This document shows positions 60,673 to 64,000 of a DNA stretch of 64,000 nucleotides, piece by piece. Made by a program: the position numbers and the translations under genes. Position 1 is the first letter of the stretch; every line of letters begins with the position of its first letter. Below the pieces are notes generated by a model. The model was not told the origin of the DNA. It did no database searches and was given only the letters and a program-made list of their open reading frames with translations. The stretch is from Stratiolaelaps scimitus (taxonomy: Eukaryota > Arthropoda > Arachnida > Mesostigmata > Laelapidae), in assembly GCA_019614645.1 (NCBI GenBank), contig JABWDB010000011.1:5195501-5259500 (forward strand). The letters are read 5' to 3'.

Positions 60673-62310
60673 AGGAGATAGGGGAAAGAGGGAAAAGGGA
60701 GAAAAGCAAAGGCAACCCAGTACAGATCACCGTTCCGCTATGGATTTCGCTCACATCGCCTTCGTTGTCCCGTCTCGACCTCGTGGGGCAAGGACGCGAC
60801 GATGCCGCATCGTCGGGGGGGGGAAGGGAGCGAGCCAGTGACAGAAGCAACGGTTGCGTCGCGTTGTGTTACCGCGTGCCAACGCAAAGATGAGGCCAAC
60901 GAGAGAGAGAGAGAGAGAGAGGTTCTCTGGGCCCCGACAAGGAAAATCGGGACGAGATGTGCTTGCTGTTGTGAGGATAAATATGGGGGCGGGCTATATA
61001 TGGTGGTCGTTTATTCACGTCATGCGTGCCGGTTCAGATTATGGGAAGGGGCATGTTGGACGTGCGATGGAATACCCAACAGAAAATCGGAGGAGGAGGA
61101 GGAGGCTAAAGGAGGTGAGAGGGATGTCGGGTGACGAACTCGTTAGTGTCGCGTCGGTGTCATTTCGGTTCATTATGGTCGAATGCGCATCTCTTTGAGT
61201 GCGGTCACTCTGGAGACCACAGATAGCAGCTTACCGCCGGTTCAATTCAGTGAAAATGCGGTATGTCAGAGTCTGTCTCTGGCATATGTAGGTCTGATTG
61301 GATTCGATCTATCACATAGGTCTATTGGAGAAAGCCGAGGCGAGTTCAGCACAACCAAGACCACAGTAGGTGCTTGGAGCAATGGTACACATCGGTACCG
61401 AGGCACGCCATGGCAAATCAGCTGAGAGTACGCTAAAATAGAAAGATAAAATGTGGATCATCCTTTTTAACCCCCCAGCACAACTGTGGGGTCACATGCC
61501 ATGCATGCACTGGCGTCCTTCAGCTCCGTCCAAAACAGCTGTATATCGCTCACTGTACACGTGCACGTTGCCAGAGACCTTGAGCAAACGTCACCCATGC
61601 GCCGTCTGGGGATATGTCGGATTAAGCTGCCGGTCCAACTCGGCCTGCCGGAGCTCATCAACGATAGCGGCCGCGACGCGGCAATCCTCCCGGCAGGGCT
61701 TTGCAGCCGACGGCGGCGGCGAGCAAATCTCACTATTTAGCTCTGGCTTCAGGTTTCTTCACCCTTTCATAGTAAGAACAGCAACACAGCAGCAACGTCG
61801 ACGCTAATCCGTGGCACACGCTGTCCGGCCGGACGGCGTCAGACAACGCGCAACGAATTGTATTGTACAGCGCCGACAGGGCGCTCCGTGTTCAGCTCAG
61901 CTCGGAGCAGTCGCGAGACGAAATTGCAAATGACGGACAGCACAGAAACGAAAACGCCAACTAATATATAATCGGATAGAAAGAGAGGCAGGTATCGAGG
62001 GTCTGCGCGAAGCGAGTAAGTATCGACGGTTCATCAGTGTGGCGAGTTAGACCGAGTGGGTTGAACGCGGAACACTGGCTGGTCAGCAGAGGTGCACATC
62101 AACACCAAGAAGACACCGGTAATGATCAGTATTGTGACCCTGTATTGACAAAGACGACGGCAGAGAGGATAGTCTGGGGGGGGGGGATGTCGTAAATATG
62201 TGTACGCAATGGGCACGCGCATGATCTTGGTATCGGGCAAGGAGTGAGGCTCTTCAGATTTCATAGGGCTCTATCGACATGATTACGTATACGCTTAGTT
62301 CAGACAGTAC
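60673..62310. other. No gene assigned
   Basis: (GA)n at 60901-60921, GGA repeats at 61090-61105, and a G11 tract at 62176-62186. ORFs up to 118 codons overlap on both strands. Confidence 0.4.
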
Positions 62311-62333
62311 ATATATATATATATATATATATA
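62311..62333. repeat. (AT)n microsatellite, 23 bp
   Basis: AT alternation, then ATAATATATG. Confidence 0.95.
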
Positions 62334-63218
62334 ATATATGCACAAAGCTTATTAATTGTTTATCTGAAAGGAAGCGCACCATTTGTATGCCGCCTTAATC
62401 ATCGGGCCATCTAGAACGAAATCGAATTTATTTCAGCTGCATTTCTTTCAAGTGGACGAGATGCTCCGCTAATACTCTGGCATCGCACGCATCCAGGTAG
62501 TGCTCTACAACCGATACCGCCAACTTGACCTGTGCTTCGCCAGCCCGAAACACGACCACCGTGAAACCGCCCACTCACGAAACGTATTTGTGCATTAGCT
62601 CAACGGACGTCTCGGGCAAACAATCGACAAAGCCCTGCTGACATAACAGGGTTTCACATCGGTTCCCTCGAAGTCCAGCATATCTCCCCACTCTCGCTCC
62701 TTGTTTCTCTCTCGCTGCGAAAATCTGCCTTTTTTTCGACCCACTCGAAACGAGCGCTTGTTGTTTAAGATTGATCTCTGTTTTGGTCCTTGCTCAGTTT
62801 ACAATTAGCGATTATTGTAATCAATATTGATATTTCGCCATTCGTGCCTACCTACTCGACGGACAGCACAGCCACTGTTGTTGTTGTTGTTGTTGTGGCT
62901 TTTTGTTTTTGTGAATTTTTCTAAAAGTAAATTACTGCTCGCGTGCATATGTACATAATCGCCATGTACGCATAGTCGGTATCGCGGTATCGCGTTTCGA
63001 CTCGATGCGCCAAATGAACAAATCGCTGGCCAGCTGAGCTGCTGGACGACGCGACAATAAGCCGCAGACAGCCGCGTTGGCGGCGTGAAAATTTAATTAC
63101 AGTCTAAAAGAGTGAACTAATGAGCTGTAAACAGCGCGCATCATTTCACCATTATCGCCTCGCGCCCGCTGTGCGACTTCACTGCCTTCAGCGATCTGGT
63201 CGTTTGCTGTTTTCACGG
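62334..63218. other. No gene; (TTG)n at 62876-62898
   Basis: No ORF above 60 codons over most of this stretch. A TTG repeat of seven units is present. Confidence 0.5.
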
Positions 63219-63305
63219 ACAACAACAACAACAACAGCAACAGCAACAAGAACAACAGCAATAACGACAACAACAGCAACAACAAAAGCAGCAATAGCAA
63301 CAACA
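63219..63305. repeat. (CAA)n/(CAG)n trinucleotide repeat, about 87 bp
   Basis: CAA units with CAG, AAG and ATA variants. It gives poly-Thr/Asn/Gln on the plus strand and poly-Leu on the minus strand, and the minus ORF 63327-63097 is a product of this. Confidence 0.97.
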
Positions 63306-64000
63306 TGGTCCGGGGTTCGTCTCGCATCGTATCACGACATCGACGTTACGCCGATACCAGTCGCAGCTCTTATACCAACAAACGCACTACAGCAAACACA
63401 TGCCTTGTAGGATAGAGCAGGGCGAAGTGGTCCTTTACACTACAACGGGATAGGAATAGACAATTTCGGTGGGGCTCCGCAGGCCTCCGCTACAGAAGTA
63501 CACGGATATATGGCTGGATATCTCTTGTTTTTCATTGCCCCGCGAGCTGATTATTGTTTATTGCTAATTGCCTATCGGGTTGGGTGTGGCCAGTCGCTCG
63601 GTGATTGCGATGTTTACGGGGGGATCTACTCAGTAAGGGTAACGACCTGCTTCGTGTACGCAGTTTACAACTGGTTAGACTGCAGCATGCGGACATGTCT
63701 CTAGTTTTGACTGGCGTTTCCCCTTGCTCAATGAATTGTCAGACGTTTCAGTCGTCGTATGCGCCACAATGGAGATGGGGAAGATCGCTGAAAATGGTTG
63801 GCACCCTGTGGGTGGTTCGACACAATTATGTCCCTTACCGAAGATGACGCCAAACGGAGATCTGAACAGCGCATAGGTATGTACAACGCATTTGAGAGTG
63901 ATGACGACTCGGTCTGCATAGGCCGTACTGCAGAAAGCCTGTGAAAAGCGAGCTGGGTGGTGTAAATTCGATAGTGACAGAACGTAATCATCGTCATCAT
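63306..64000. other. No gene assigned; 3' edge of window
   Basis: A minus frame of 90 codons is cut by the window end (64000-63728), and plus frames of 64-96 codons overlap. None is preferred. Confidence 0.4.

Noticed and set aside
63097..63327. Leu-rich minus ORF resembling a signal or membrane segment
   Set aside because: The Leu run is the complement of the CAA/CAG repeat; no coding signal lies outside it.
1..64000. Bacterial-style operons, CRISPR arrays, rRNA genes, prophage or plasmid functions
   Set aside because: No dense same-strand ORF runs, no regularly spaced repeats with unique spacers, and no rRNA-like conserved blocks were seen. Repeat content and SINEs point to a eukaryotic nuclear genome.

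Overview
This window looks like a stretch of a eukaryotic, most likely animal, nuclear genome with low gene density. It shows no operon-like packing and no long run of head-to-tail ORFs. Dinucleotide and trinucleotide microsatellites recur every 1-3 kb: (TA)n, (TC)n, (TAA)n, (CAA)n and (CCG)n. There is a 20-bp minisatellite. Three dispersed copies of one tRNA-derived SINE are present, with Pol III B-box heads and a (CCTTTA)-like tail. CpG is not visibly depleted, which fits an invertebrate with little germline methylation. An arthropod is my guess, but nothing in the window proves the phylum.

Layout. 0-2 kb holds the one ORF that is clearly longer than chance allows (minus strand, 329-332 aa, function unknown). 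4.6-9.4 kb is the densest part for candidate exons: a possible two-exon minus-strand gene whose intron is a (TAA)n repeat, an acidic plus-strand exon, a possible two-exon plus-strand gene with a (TA)n intron, and two ORFs near 8 kb. 12.7-15.5 kb holds an eroded minus-strand coding region, SINE copy 1, and two good but mutually exclusive ORFs on opposite strands. 17.0-17.3 kb is the minisatellite. 22.2-22.7 kb has a plausible minus-strand first exon. 31-38 kb holds two stretches of low stop density broken by in-frame stops, plus a 184-aa ORF. 42.7-44.1 and 58.4-59.9 kb are GC-rich blocks that stay open in most frames, so their ORFs say little. 47 kb and 60.2 kb hold exon-like ORFs with splice signals. 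SINE copies 2 and 3 are at 49.7 and 57.5 kb.

Limits. No coding segment could be assigned to a known protein family by eye, and no canonical tRNA, rRNA or CRISPR was found. In roughly balanced-composition DNA of this length, several random ORFs of 140-180 codons are expected. Protein-like amino-acid composition often appeared on both strands of the same segment. All coding calls except the first are therefore low confidence and are offered as candidates for RNA-seq or homology tests. I cannot describe a pathway or say how genes here work together.
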